From Burhinus oedicnemus (Eukaryota > Chordata > Aves > Charadriiformes > Burhinidae), in the NCBI GenBank assembly GCA_008921705.1, contig VFFE01007640.1, positions 179,884 to 243,883 on the forward strand: a stretch of 64,000 bases of DNA, read 5' to 3'. The translations under genes and the position numbers were made by a program. Each line of letters opens with the position of its first letter. The first letter of the stretch is position 1. Under the pieces are notes generated by a model, which saw nothing but the letters and a program-made list of their open reading frames with translations, ran no database searches and was not told where the DNA came from. Shown one piece after another: positions 1 through 12,100 of this stretch.

Positions 1-2159
1 ATATACTCTGCCTTGCAGATAACCAAACTATAGTAAAAGTATAATTTTCCTAATTGTCTGGGTTTTCTCTGTTTGAATTAGACAATTGAACAACTTTTTT
101 ATTTTTATTAAATAGAGCTGGAATAAAGAGCATGTTTGGCTCACATTCAGGATGCTGAACATGAAAAGGTATCTTAATTGCCTGTGTTGATGGGATTCAG
201 CTGCTTCCTGATGTCTAAAATTTCTACAGGCTTTAGCTACAGATTAAACTAAACTCAGTAATTCCTCATTTGTAATGCAATCAGTAACAATGTTTTTTTG
301 TAAGCAATAACAGTAATTTTTTTTCCCAACAAAATAAAAGTGCTGTTTTTTATTATTGAAGACTGGGTGCAAAAGGCATTGAAGAAAAAAGTCTCCCATG
401 GTAGAAGCTGAGGTCAGGCGACTTAATCAGTTTGCTCTTTATTTAATCCTGGGGGTTTTTGTTCTTTAAAATTCTCCAAATTGTCTACTAATCCCTGTAT
501 GTCTTTTCAGAAGACGTATTTCATTCTACTTCACTGATAAAGGATCTGAATAAAAATGTTTTTTTATATAGAGTCCAACATCAAGAAAAAATTTAAACCA
601 AATATTTCCTTTTCAGAGACATAGTCACTTGATGTTATGGAAAATTCTACATTTCTTTTTTGCACCAAGAAAGAAAAAAGTACAATTTGATGTGAGTTTC
701 CATGAAACACAACTCTGTACTGTAAAGATACAATTTTATCATGATCACTTTTACCCTGGGAAATACTTTTTAAATAACATATGAAAAAATTCCACTTGTA
801 GCTGTAAACCTCCTCTAAACAGTTTATATAAACAATCAACAGGCTTTGGGCTATCTACAGAAAGAGCATGGATTACCAAGGAAATTAAAGACACTGTTTA
901 TATAGTTCATATTTCACAATTTCTTTGTGCTTTTCTAAATCAGTGAAGATTTGCAAGTACGAAACAAAGAGAAATATCATTTCAATCCCTTAGCTGGAGA
1001 CTGAATAAATTAAAAAATTAAGTAGGACGGTTTACTGAGGCAGCAGGCATCAATGTAAAGTAAAGGCACATAGGAGTACACTTTAAGATATAACATACTT
1101 CTTTTTCAGAAAGATTTTTCCATTACATTAACTATTTTCCTTAAGCTACAGATTGAATTATGACTAATTTTTGAATTTACGCTCAGAGCTAAAAGAATTA
1201 CATCAATCGTTCCCAATAGTCAGGGATTTCCCAGCTTTCTAACTTTAATAAATAACAATATTTTAAAGTGTTTAATCAGGATGTTTGTCTCCAGAAGCAA
1301 TCAAAGCACTTATGTTTCTTAAGGAAAATTACCCTTAGCTGCAAAATTTTGAAAACTTCTGAAAAGGTAGCGAATTCAATTTATGACTTCAGGCTCCTGA
1401 AGTTTTCAGAAGCTGAGTTTCTCAGCTCCTCACTGCTGTGTAATGATGACTTCACGCAATAAATTAACGATTGTCTAATAACTTGCAAGATTACAAAGAT
1501 TGCTGCTTTTTTGATTCTCTAGCCTCAGAAGTTCCAGGTCAGTCTTTCAGAGTTGGGAAGCTCTGGTAGCTCTCATGATAGCTAGCTGCTTATCCAACTG
1601 AAGTTGACTTCATACCTAAGTAATCAAGAAATCCTAGATATTTCAAGTAAGCAGGTTATAATGGAGCTAAGTGTACTTTAGCCCCATCCAGAGGAAACTG
1701 ATATTAAAAAAATAAATTAAAATAAAAAATATTATGTCTGTCTTGAGGGAAAAAGAAACCTCTCAAAGAAGTTAAGAAGAATCTGATATAACTTGACCAC
1801 ATGAGCCTCTTTATGTAAGAATGGGAATGCAGAGGGTTAAATTAAGGTCTGGCAATGCTTTAAGTTTTACTGGCTAGTGATGAGAAATAAATTTCCTCTT
1901 CCTTAAAAAGGGCTGACTTCTTTACACTGATGTAAGCCATCTTTCATCCAAGTTACCAATCCACATCTCACTGTTTCCATGCAGCAGATGGTATAGGGAA
2001 CACAGGACACAGGAATGGACGTGGTCTCCTCCTGCACGAAATACGGAGTATATTCAGCAGTGCAGTGAAGTTAAGGTTTACTCCAGAAACCAGGGTTAGT
2101 GGATGGTCAGGACCACATACTTGCTCTACAGGAGGCTATGGTAATTTAAGCTGACACAA
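1..2159. other. Unique AT-rich non-coding stretch
   Basis: I read both strands for coding structure, repeats and splice-bounded frames and see nothing supportable. The sequence is AT-rich with short poly-A and poly-T runs, and the open frames are short with low-complexity translations. It is best described as intergenic or intronic DNA. Confidence 0.6.
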
Positions 2160-3172
2160 ATCACGGAATCACAGAATTTTCAGAGTTGGAAGGGACCTCT
2201 AGAGATCATCTAGTCCAACTCCTCTGCTGACAGAGGAATGCATTACTCAGGACTGCATCCAGGCGGGTCTTGGAAATCTCCAGAGAAGGGGACTCCACCA
2301 CCAACCTGGGCAGCCTGTTCCACTGCTCTGTCACCCTCACCCTAAAGAAGTTTTTTCTTAGGTTTGAATGGAACTTCCTGTGTTCCAACTTGTGCCCGTT
2401 GCCCCTCGTCCTGTCACTGGGAACCACTGAAAAGAGTCTGCCTCCATCCTCCTTCAACCCACCCTTGAGATACTTCTAAGCAAGAAGAAGGTCGCCCCTC
2501 AGCCTTCTCTTCTCCAGGCTAAAGAGTCCCAGCTCTCTCAGCCTTTCCTCATAAGGGAGGTGCTCCAATCCCCCAGGCATCTTTGTTGCCCTACGCTGGA
2601 CTCTCTCCAGTAGTTCCCTGTCCCGCTTGAGCTGGGGAGCCCAGAACTGGACACAGTATTGCAGTTGTGGCCTCACCAGTGCAGAGTAGAGGGGGAGAAT
2701 GACCTCCCTCGACCTACTGGCCACACTCTTCCCTGTGCAGCCCAGGACTCCATTGGCCTTCCTGGTGACAAGGGCACATTGCTGGCTCATGGATAATTCA
2801 CTATCTACCAGGACCCCCAGGTCCTTCTCCTCAGAGCTGCTTTCCAGCAGGTCCACCCCTAGCCTATATTGGTGCCTAGCGTTCTTCCTGCCCAGTTGTA
2901 GGACCCTACGCTTGCTTTTGTTGAACCTCATTAGGTTCTTCTCTGCCCAGCACTCCAGCCTGTCTAGGTCACGCTGGATGGCAGCACGGCCCTCTGGGGT
3001 GTCAGCCACCCCTCCCAGTTTGGTATCATCAGCGATCTTGCTGAGGACACACTCTGTCCCCTCATCCAGATCATTGATGAATATATTGAACAAGATTGTA
3101 CCAAGTATTGACCCCTGGGGGACACCGCTGGTTACAGGCCTCCGACTTGACACTGCTCCATTAATCACAAAT
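2160..3172 (-). mobile_element. CR1 LINE, 5'-truncated, antisense copy
   Basis: This is a chicken-repeat-1 (CR1) non-LTR retrotransposon inserted on the minus strand and truncated at its 5' end, as is usual for CR1. The 3' terminus is at the low-coordinate side, where the plus strand reads the complement of the CR1 tail (CACAGAATTTTCAGAGTTGG, then AAGGGACCTCT). The minus strand from 3168 encodes the C-terminal half of the reverse transcriptase. It includes a GVPQGS motif, a catalytic ADDTKLGG block (usually FADD in CR1, here IADD), a thumb region with [17 protein letters not shown], and the terminal EQWNRLP segment. The frame stays open from 3168 to about 2206 except for one TAG at 2476-2478. 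That makes this one of the youngest repeats in the window. It cannot be autonomous: the 5' UTR, ORF1, the endonuclease and the N-terminal RT are absent. Confidence 0.97.
2206..3168 (-). pseudogene. CR1 reverse transcriptase C-terminal fragment with one stop
   Basis: This is the reading frame inside the CR1 copy. Residues 1-20 carry the GVPQGS RT motif 4 region, about residues 45-52 the ADD catalytic box, and the rest covers thumb and C-terminal tail sequence ending [11 protein letters not shown] single in-frame TAG (2476-2478) interrupts it; the same frame resumes at once with [18 protein letters not shown]. The enzyme reverse-transcribes CR1 RNA at a nicked target. This fragment lacks the endonuclease and most of the fingers, so it is not functional. 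Its open state reflects young age rather than selection. Confidence 0.93.
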
Positions 3173-4236
3173 AGTCATCACTTTTGGCTTCTTTTCTCAA
3201 AAATGCAGGAAGTGCCTTCAGCAACTGCACAGCTACGCAGGTACATCTTGAACCCCTCAAAACTTACAGGGCTTTGTAGTGAAGGGCCTGTGAGACTGAA
3301 GCCACCATCCTCTCGGAAAACAGTTATATCTGAGCTACCAGCCTCAATGGCAAATCTTTACCTAATGTCATTAAAAATAACTGAACTAAAACCCCCTAGT
3401 TCTTAAAGTTTATATAATGGAAATGACAACTGACCCAGCACCACAGAGTAAAATTATAATTAACAGGAGACTTTTCTGAAAAATGTCTATGGTGCCTTGG
3501 GGAACAATGTAGGTCACAGCGTCAATTAAAAGCAGAACAACCTCTTCATTGCCTCTGTAACATTTAACCCCAAATCATTTTGTTGCTGTAAATTAAACAA
3601 CCCACGCTGCATTACATCACAGGAGTGAAAAAAAATCAAGAATAACTAGTTTAGAAACTCATTTCAAGCTCCAGCACTCACTTACCCCATATAACATGGG
3701 CAAGCAATACAGAATACTGATGTTACCACTCTTTTCCTCAGCTCTGTTGAGCAAAACTGCTATCTGTATATTCAGTGTTCTTTTACATTATCTGGATATT
3801 AATATTAGACCTCTGATGGAAAGTAAGTGAGAATTACTTAACTGAGGATTAAAAACAGCAATTACCTTTGCTGCTGATTGCAAAGGAGATGTAAGATTGT
3901 TTAAGACTCTAGGGTTCAGTCTTGGTAAGTGGAAGCTCTAGTGAACACTCTTCTATGCAGGAAGGTGGAATATAGAAATAAATCATTTCAGATAAAGTGT
4001 GTCTGCAGGTGTCATTATAGACAGTTTACCTAATTACTTTTCTAATATTATAAGAAATATCAAAGATGACTGTTAACAGAAGCCACTCAACAATTTAAAG
4101 ACTTTCACTTTGAAAGAATTGCCCACCAATAGTGTCCCTTTTTAATATCAATAAATTCCTGTTTCTAAAAAACAAAGACAATTTTCAGTAGCATTCAAGC
4201 CAGAAGAACAATATTTGGTATTAAGCCTCTCAAACA
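3173..4236. other. Unique non-coding stretch
   Basis: Between the CR1 and the candidate exon I find no recognisable repeat, RNA gene or coding frame. The sequence is AT-rich with ordinary vertebrate intergenic/intronic character. Confidence 0.5.
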
Positions 4237-4252
4237 TTGTCTACCTTTGTAG

Positions 4253-4419
4253 GTGTTTGTTCATCTGAAATAGTGGACAATATCTTGGATTCATTTAAGT
4301 CTTTTGAAGTTTTATCATTTACTTCTGTGGGAGAGGAACCAAATGATTCTGCACAGCTTGTGAGGTTGGAAGGTCAACTACATAGCGGTGGTAAACTGGA
4401 CTGCCTGAGCAGTATCTGA
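4253..4419 (+). CDS. Candidate terminal coding exon, unidentified
   Basis: A pyrimidine-rich tract ending CTACCTTTGTAG gives a good 3' splice site at 4251-4252. From 4253 a frame opens (entered after the first codon base) and runs 54 sense codons to TGA at 4417-4419. The translation begins GVCSSEIVDNILDSFKSFE and ends GGKLDCLSSI. Its composition, with mixed acidic and polar residues and few low-complexity runs, is more protein-like than most frames in the window. An AATAAA lies about 60 bases past the stop (near 4476), consistent with a short 3' UTR. I do not recognise the protein. No upstream partner exon is visible here, so it would have to lie before the window or far upstream. A chance frame remains quite possible. 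Confidence 0.33.
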
Positions 4420-4479
4420 CAAAGTCCACGAGAGAGACCACAAAAGAACATTAACTGACACCATAAGGAAAGGGAAAAT

Positions 4480-5590
4480 AAATTTATAAAGTGCACCTCC
4501 TACTCTTCTACTACTCATGAGTAATCATAAATAATGAAAAGATACTGCAGGCAAAATTAAACCTCCTGATACCCGTGCAATATTTTCAGCACAAAAATTC
4601 TTCGCAGAGAAATGAGTAAGTTGATAATTCTATAGGGGTATATAGACAAGAGTAAAGACTCATTTCTGAAAACTTAGCAGGGGAAAAAGCTAAATAGCTA
4701 TGTTAGTTAATAAATATGTCCCTGAGTACACAAAGGAAGCGGATCTGTACATCAGAGAAATTCTAATTTAATACAATCAGGTTTGGAGACTCAAACTCTG
4801 ACTATGTTCTCCACTGCATTTTTCACATTACAATAAGGAGTACAGGAGCTCAGTTCCTCTTTTCCCAGTTGAAAAGTTAAGATTACGTAAAGAATGTAAA
4901 CTTCTGATTAGCCCTATATCCACTGCTATAACATCTCATGTCAGTGTTAAGGACTGGAATTGCATTGGTGAAGGCTTTCAGCAAATCCAGAAGTTAAAAA
5001 CAGAGCGGCCAAGCTTCAGAGAGTTTGCAGATTGTAAATGAAGAGCCAACAGACATACACCATTGCTCAACAGTTCTCCATGGGATTTGACCAAAGTCTT
5101 AGACCCATCATTACCTAGCCATTGAATTTTGATTAGACATTAAGAGATTTTGCTGGTGAATGGAACAAAAAGCAAGAAGATGGGTTTTTTTGGAAAAATT
5201 CACAGTTGAGCAATGGACCCTTCCATTCTTGCCTAACTGGAAAGGAGAGTCACTTTCTCCCAGTGAATGATACAGAGTAAGTAGGATGGGAATAGGCGAA
5301 GGCAGTTAATTTTAGGTGTGAGTCAAAGCAGGGAGCTAGAAAAGAAATGCTATTATGTGGTGTAATGGGGGGACAAAACAAAGCTAATTTTAATTCTACC
5401 TTCTCTAAGGGTTGATCAGTTCACTTATAGACTTGTAGACTAGAGGGCCTCAGTTTCTTCTTACCTCTAAATGTTCTAGAATGTTATTGTATGAGAACAT
5501 ATTCACTGCTCTGAGAATATATGTAATGGTTGTACAATAATTAATTAGTTAAACGTAAAACAGATAGAAAAACTCTAAAGACTCTTCAGT
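4480..5590. other. Unique non-coding stretch
   Basis: No gene or classified repeat is visible. The only structure noted is a 12-bp perfect inverted repeat (5060-5071 with 5205-5216), listed separately. There may be a very weak SINE-like patch near 5440-5530. Confidence 0.45.
5060..5216. repeat. Short inverted-repeat-bounded segment
   Basis: CCATTGCTCAAC at 5060-5071 is the exact reverse complement of GTTGAGCAATGG at 5205-5216, so a 157-bp segment is bounded by 12-bp inverted arms. This could be a tiny MITE-like relic or chance. No target duplication was identified and I cannot name a family. Confidence 0.35.
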
Positions 5591-5599
5591 CAGTATGAT

Positions 5600-5765
5600 G
5601 CTTCTCAAAGGACTTTTCAAAAGAAAGGAAAATTTTGTCTCTCTTTTACAAATAAGAAATCAAAGGCAAAGAGAATGAAGCAAGGTGCCCAAAATGACTT
5701 GAGACTAGTTGCAAAGCCAGGAATTGAAACATGTCTTAAGTCTAGAATCTCATTTTCAAGATCTT
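5600..5765 (-). repeat. CORE-SINE/MIR-like relic, antisense
   Basis: The plus strand reads like the complement of a MIR-type SINE. A segment resembling 'ttttacaaataagaaatc' is followed by an AGGCAAAGAGA-like block, a 'gtgcccaa...' block and 'gcaaagccaggaattgaa'. That is the order expected across the conserved core and tRNA-related part in antisense. Divergence is high, as expected for an element active before birds diversified. Confidence 0.6.
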
Positions 5766-6016
5766 CAACCAGTTATACAAAATATCACTGACATGTAGGT
5801 GGCAGACAGTCACACAGCGCTGAAACATCAAACCCTCTCCACCAAACCTTGCTGTTTTAATCAAAATCTAGCTACTCCAGCTTACAAATCAGTGAAGGAA
5901 AATTAATTCAGAAATCAGTGATCTTGGGAGGACTCAAACTTCATCCTCCACATGTGTAGGCCAGGAGATGGCTGTACTGACCTCTTTATGTGATGTGGTG
6001 TATTATGAAGCTCAAA

Positions 6017-6040
6017 AAAAAAAAAAAGAAAAAAAAGACA
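6017..6040. repeat. A-rich simple repeat
   Basis: An almost pure adenine tract interrupted by single guanines. It sits in unique sequence, not at the tail of a recognisable retroelement. Confidence 0.8.
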
Positions 6041-6351
6041 TATCTCCAACAAAAGCACAATAAAGTGAACATAAGGACCTCGTAACATACTGTAACTTTT
6101 TTTTCCCTGGGACATTAATAACAGAAGTGTGGATGACAAAGAATACAGGTGTCACCTTTTTTTTGTGAGAAGCCTCTTCAGATAAGTGGCGAACAGCAAT
6201 TATTTCTACTGAAATTTCAGGAAGTATCTTTATGTAACAAGCCTTCTAGCTTCTACATACAGTCTGATTGATTCACGCTTGCATTAAAATGCAAGCTGCA
6301 AATCTCAGGCCAAACAAAATGTAAAATGAGAAAAGCAGTGCTGGCCTCCAT

Positions 6352-6603
6352 TCATCCATGGGAAGGAAGTAAAAAAGAAGTAAATGCTCTCATTAGACCA
6401 AGTAAGACAGCTCCACGTTTCTTCATTTGAACTACCGGCTGGGGAAGAAGGTGATAAACTGCATTAGTTATATGAGTTGAATCTCCCTCAACTATATCAT
6501 CTAATCCCACATTCCTGTGTTGACGACGCTCTTGCTGACTCTGCTGGAGCAGAGAACAGCCACCTGAATCTTGTGATTCAGGGTTTTGGGCAGAAAGTAT
6601 CAT
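6352..6603 (-). other. Unidentified 83-codon frame beside old CR1
   Basis: The minus strand is open for 83 codons from 6603 to 6352. The translation is rich in Gln, Ser and His with no low-complexity runs (for example NVGLDDIVEGDSTHITNAVY). I do not recognise it. It directly precedes, on the plus strand, the 3' end of an ancient antisense CR1, so it may be part of another old repeat. No clear splice sites or promoter support a gene. Confidence 0.2.
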
Positions 6604-6689
6604 TAGATCATTGAGGTTAGCCTAATGTACTGCAGCTTGTAACGCTGACATCAATAACTTGTCTTAAACTAAAGTGTGAGTGTCTATTT

Positions 6690-8100
6690 CAGAAAAGCAT
6701 CTAATCTGGAAAACATAACGAGATTGAGATCTACCACTTCACCTGATAGTTTGTCCTATACATTCTCACTGCTAAAAATACCTGCCAGGATTTTCTTGCT
6801 TTCATCCTGGTACTTATGCTGCTTTTCTCTGCTACCCTGAAGAATCTTCTTAGTCTCCCCGCAGCAATACACTGTCATTAAGTCATGTCTCTCTCTGGAA
6901 GAATTTTTCTCCACTCTGGTCTCTTTTTTCTATCTTCCTGTATATTTAATATCTTTTAAAAATATAGACTCCAGAACTTGGCACGATATTTCCGTAACCT
7001 CACTGTTGTTGCACATGCAAATAAAACCACCTCCTTATTCTCAACTTTTAGTCTTGCTGAGTTGTCTATTCTTTCCTCTGGAATCTTCTTAGTGTCACTT
7101 ATTTCCACTGTAGGGGTCCCCTTTATGTGTGTATGGCTGGCATTGATTCCTTCCAGCCCTGTAATACTTCTCTTCTAGGGAATAATAATTCTGTTTGAGT
7201 GGCCACTGTTTACCGGGCTAGACTGTAACTGGATTGCTCTGTCTGACTATTGTGCCTTCTTTTTTTTTTTCCTACTTTTTCAATCTTTGCATCATCTGCA
7301 AATTTTACCATCCAAGAGTTCATGCCGCCTTCCAAACGATTTATGAAAATATTGAAATATGTTGTTCACATCCAATTCTAAATCGTGGAAGATTATCCCT
7401 CAAAATTTCCATGTAAGGGTCATTCCTCGTTGATTAGTACTTTGAGATGTCAGCTAATCGGTCCTTAAGGAATATAATTTTGATAAAAGATACTGTTATT
7501 TATTTATACCAGACACAATGTAAAATTAAATCAAATGCCTTATAAAAGCCTAAACAACACCTAGGACCATTCATCAAGCAAATTCACATTCCGAAATGAA
7601 CTTCATCTAACATAATTGCTTTGCTTTAAAACTATGCTGACTATCATTAATTTACTCCTACGACTAATTTATTTGTGTGTTTGCTTTCTTACCTAAAACC
7701 TTATTAATCTTTCCAATATTTTTTTCCAGGGCTGACATATAGCTAACCTTCTCTGCAGAATTATTTTCTTAAAAAAGGTAAAAATTATAACATGATACTC
7801 ATACTCTATCTCTAGAATTTAAAAAATATTCCAACAGATCTCTTCAGCCTTCCTTTTTAAGGCTCTTAGGTGAAAGCTAACAAGTAATGAGCCTTCTGAT
7901 TTACTTATTTTATCACTGGCAGATGTTGTTTAACATGCTTTTAAAGATTCAGTGCTGTTTGCATAGTAGGGACACTGGATCTCCTACCACCATATGGGCT
8001 TGTTGAGGAGCAAACAGCACTTCCCTCCTACAGTGTGCCACTCAGTATTGAAGAGGTATCAGAGTTTTTGTTCATCTTTGCATGAATAAATGACATGATT
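6690..8100 (-). mobile_element. Ancient CR1 LINE, antisense, heavily decayed
   Basis: Many scattered plus-strand matches follow the antisense order of an old amniote CR1. Near 6710 are 'catctaatct' and 'agatctaccac'. Near 6975 is 'agaacttggcacgatatt' (the usual 'agaactg-acacagtatt'). At about 7288-7420 come 'atcatctgcaaatttta' and 'atttatgaaaatattga'. Then follow 'tcaaatgccttataaaa' near 7530, 'ctatgctgactatcatta' near 7631, 'cagggctgacatatagc' near 7730, 'aaggctcttaggtgaaagc' near 7859, and 'cagatgttgtttaacatgc' near 7920. The order covers the 3' region back into the RT palm. No frame remains. It must be far older than the copies at 2160 and 43672. Confidence 0.8.
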
Positions 8101-8109
8101 AATTAAACA

Positions 8110-9050
8110 GTGATTGACTAGCTTCATTTTTCTTCTTTTTGTTGTTACAAAAAAACAGAAAAAATTTGTTATGTGTATCCAGAATAAACCAAGAAATAAG
8201 CTTCATTAAACCTTCGTTGAAATCTTAGGAGACAGAAATTGAGTGTCCAGGGTAAGAGTTACTATCCATTATACTTGCCACTGAATTCATCCTGGGTTGC
8301 CACCTTAAGCACCACATTTCTTTGGCCCTTGTATTTAGGAAAATTACCTAGGCATTCTAAGCCATTATAAATTGATGTCCAGCTGGCAGAGAGCTGTGCT
8401 AGGGTCTCTCAGAACTGTCGTCTGCCCTATTAATCATAGTGTCTTGTTAACTCTGAAATCAAAGGATAGCAATTTGGACATCACCAATATATCACTTTAA
8501 ACTACTTTTACCAGAAATACCCCATTAGTGTGCATTATCCTGATATCTTAACCTGCCTTTTTTTCCTCCTGAGGTTGCAAAGGACCCAGCTGGCAAACAA
8601 CCAAAATATCAAGTTTCTCACACATCTATTATCATAATGGCAGGAGGTCATACACTGAAAACTGAGAACACAAATGCAACATCAACTAAACTGAATATTT
8701 TGATAACAGAAATTTATGGAGGTTAGTATCCTGGTGCAATAGAGTCACTGACATTTTCATTTGATTTGGAGGTTTTTGGTACTGCTATTTTCAATGACAA
8801 CTCCTCTATCAAAAAATCTCTTTGATAAAAAAGAAAAAAAAACAACAAACAACTTCAGCAACGCTTTTGTCTGTCAGGCTCTTCAGGTCCATGACAGCAG
8901 CACTATTCAACATAAATATACTTAGTCTTCCTGTCCTATATTCCAGGTTGGTCCTGCCTGTTACACCTCAGAGGCTGATTGTAACTCTGCAAGGCCAACA
9001 GAAAATAATAAGAAATTTCAAAAAGATAAAGGTGAAATTGTCCTGACCAC
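8110..9050. other. Unique non-coding stretch
   Basis: Nothing recognisable on either strand. The short open frames have AT-driven translations. Confidence 0.5.
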
Positions 9051-9064
9051 ATGAGATAACTAAG

Positions 9065-9112
9065 GTCTAGACATTTATGTCTAAGTTATTTGACTATAAA
9101 GAATGTCTAGAC
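9065..9112. repeat. 11-bp perfect hairpin
   Basis: GTCTAGACATT at 9065-9075 pairs exactly with AATGTCTAGAC at 9102-9112 across a 26-base loop, and each arm contains the palindrome TCTAGA. It could be a transposon end or a chance fold. No function is assigned. Confidence 0.4.
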
Positions 9113-12100
9113 AATGGACAGAGACAATCAATTCCAGAGCATGATCCACCTCCTTCTAAAGGAGACATCCAAAAGAAGTTAGAACTGCATTCAGGAAGAG
9201 TCTCTCCATTGACGACCATGGCAATATCGTTGACTTCCTCAGATGTCAAAAGTCAGGTGAGGCCAAATTGTTTTCCTAATAGCCCAATTTGTTTTCAGTT
9301 TGATCAATATGTAGCTGAAGCTACTTATATGCCACAGCAATTACTGAGGCATTCACATAATTTTTTTTTTAACTTGAAACAGGTGCTTTTGAGTCCAGGG
9401 GAGCATAGGTGAGAAAAATTGGCAAAACTATGAAGCAGCAATCCAGAAACTATTTCCTTTCCTCACTTATTTCTCATAGCTAAATTCACTACTCTCACCT
9501 GTGCATTAGTCCATTCCATTTCAGGAAAAGGTCCCAGCTGAAGGCCTCTACCTGTGGGATTTTCTTCCTCTTGGCCTTTCTGGAAGTACATAGAGACATC
9601 TACTCAGGACACGTTCCAAACTCAGATTTTTCATTGTGTTTGCATATGGTGCTTGGTTGCGTATTTTTGGTTCCCAGGCTGTTTTTGGGGGGCTGGGGGC
9701 TCATTTTTGCTACTACTGCTTTGGGAAATAATCTGGCATGCCACCTATTCCCTTCAAGCTCTAAATTGGTGTTAATACATGCTGAATTGCCCCGAGGCTT
9801 TTTAACAAAAATTAAATGGCATTATATTATATAATATTCAAAATGTGGGTGCATATTATTGATTATAAATATCTATGGAACAGCTATTTATCCTTCAAGG
9901 GAGAACAAGCAATATTTTACAAGAATTAACACTGTACTGCTATATTTCAGTTTATTTTTAGTATGCAACATCTACTAATATCAAGTAATTCTTAGCAAAT
10001 CAAGCAAAAAGTCTATAAGGAATAAATAAACATTCTCTTGACAGTCCACCTCTTACTTGCTAAAATTAGAAATAACCCTGTTGCTTCTAAATTTTAAAAC
10101 CCACTCTAATTATCGCTATGAATTTGTGAAGTTTTAACAGTAGGAGACTATACATTTGCTTTTAATGAACATCAGGCTTCATTTTTTGTGAAACGGAAAA
10201 TCTGCAGTGAATTCAGGCTCCTGCCTAGGCATGCGTCAGTGCCATTGCAGAAAACACAGGAGTTCTTAACAAACAACAACATGGAAGAGCCTGTCAGTAA
10301 AAGGGAAACTCATGTTGCAAGGATCACCGTTTTTGTTAATAGCAAAACTACCTTGGCTGTAGCTATGCATCCAATAGCTTTTTTTTACAGAATGTTTAAT
10401 ACCTAAGGTACTGAAAAGCATTTTTACAAAGTCCATATTCGTTTTAATGCTTATGTAATGCTGACCTTCACCTTGTAGTACGTTACTTTAGAGAATTTTG
10501 TTTCTATATTACTAAAGAATAAAACTTTTTAGAAACAAAAAGGAAAAAAAAAACCAAACAACCCACACTTTTTCACTCTCGCCTGCAAGATTAAGTCTTT
10601 TTTACCAGCAAGCATAAAACCACTAGACTAACAAGTCATTCAGGCAAGTCTGGAGACACTGTCGGTGTAAAGAATGGCTACTAATTGCAAAAACTTCAGA
10701 GAATAATATTTGTTAATGATAAATATAGTCTAAGGAAAAGGGAATTTTAGCTCTGCTTAAAAAGATTACTGCTGTCATACAAGAGTATTCTTAAGAACTG
10801 GGGCTTACACTGATGCTGTTAAACTTCAGGCATTTAGATGTGTCAGCTAGGAGCGGAGTCTTCTGAGGCATGGGAAACTCCTGAGAGTGGTTCACTGAGT
10901 CACTCTTTGGAGGATGCATTCCCACCTCAGTGAAGTGGGATGAATTGAGGTCTGAATGAGTCGAGCTCATACGGACAGGATTTTTTTAACATGACAAAAT
11001 CTGGAGTAACTTCTTTCACAGTGTAACGAGTGGCCGTGGATTCCCACACATTAGGAGCAAGTCTACCAGGAGCGACTGGGAGGCATTAAATGGACAAGTC
11101 CACTGGGGCTGATGCGTTTTGACCACGGGAAGGTTCTGTGTATAGATAATTTAATTTGTGGATTTGGTTCTGGAGAGTTTTGAAAAGAAATGTGTAGTTT
11201 CATAAACAGAGATAGAAGAAATGCTTACAGAGCAGTAAGCACTGCTGTGAGGGGGGGAACCTCAAATGTTAAAATACAGAGTAAGGAACTTGTATGTGAA
11301 GAGCATTAACCACAGAGGAGCCAAAAGTGAAGTTCTGTTGCAAAATGTCCTTCCTTCAAAATGTGAATGATTATTGTGTATAAGGTCATGGGTTATAACT
11401 ATTGTGCTGTAATCATTGATGATGAGATACCAGCAGAACTGTCTCATTCTGGGGGCACTGCTTTTTAAGACAGGTACTGAAAAAGCCAAAGGAAATCTAC
11501 AGGAGAGGAAAAAGAATGATGAAGGATTCAGAAATCATGACCTAGAAAAGACGGAAAACAAGATATTACATGGCATTAGTGATCAGTTGTCTCCCCTGAG
11601 TCCAGAGAAATCATCCGAAATCTGCTGCTGTGAAAAAAGCCTGTAACTTCTCGGGTGCTGAAAGATTGAAACAAATACTTTCCAGTCCTACGTGCTATGA
11701 CTCCATAGCTTTCATCCACGGGAAGTTTACTCCCTAGTAATTTCAGCGATTTTAATTGGGAACTAGGTGATTATAGCCAGCTAACAGTAAAAGGAACTTC
11801 CCTCTTTGCTAATTAAAAAAAAAATAAAAAATACTTGCTTTCAAATCACAATTGTACGAATGGCACTAAGTGGATATACAATGTAACCCTCTCTGTAAAA
11901 CCAGGCTCTTGAATAAACTCTACTCAAATGGGAGTGAGATAGCGTTTATAAGCAGCATTCTTCATAGGCATCATAGCGTATGTTACAAATGTGACAACCC
12001 TAAAGGTGAGATTGAGTTTCCAAGATAAAGCTGTCTTGTGTCATTGGATGCACTAAGGTGTCATTTTTTCTTCAGCTGCTGCTTCAGAAGGGTATGGGTT

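Noticed and set aside
2699..3406. 235-codon plus-strand open frame
   Set aside because: Shadow of the CR1 reverse transcriptase on the opposite strand.
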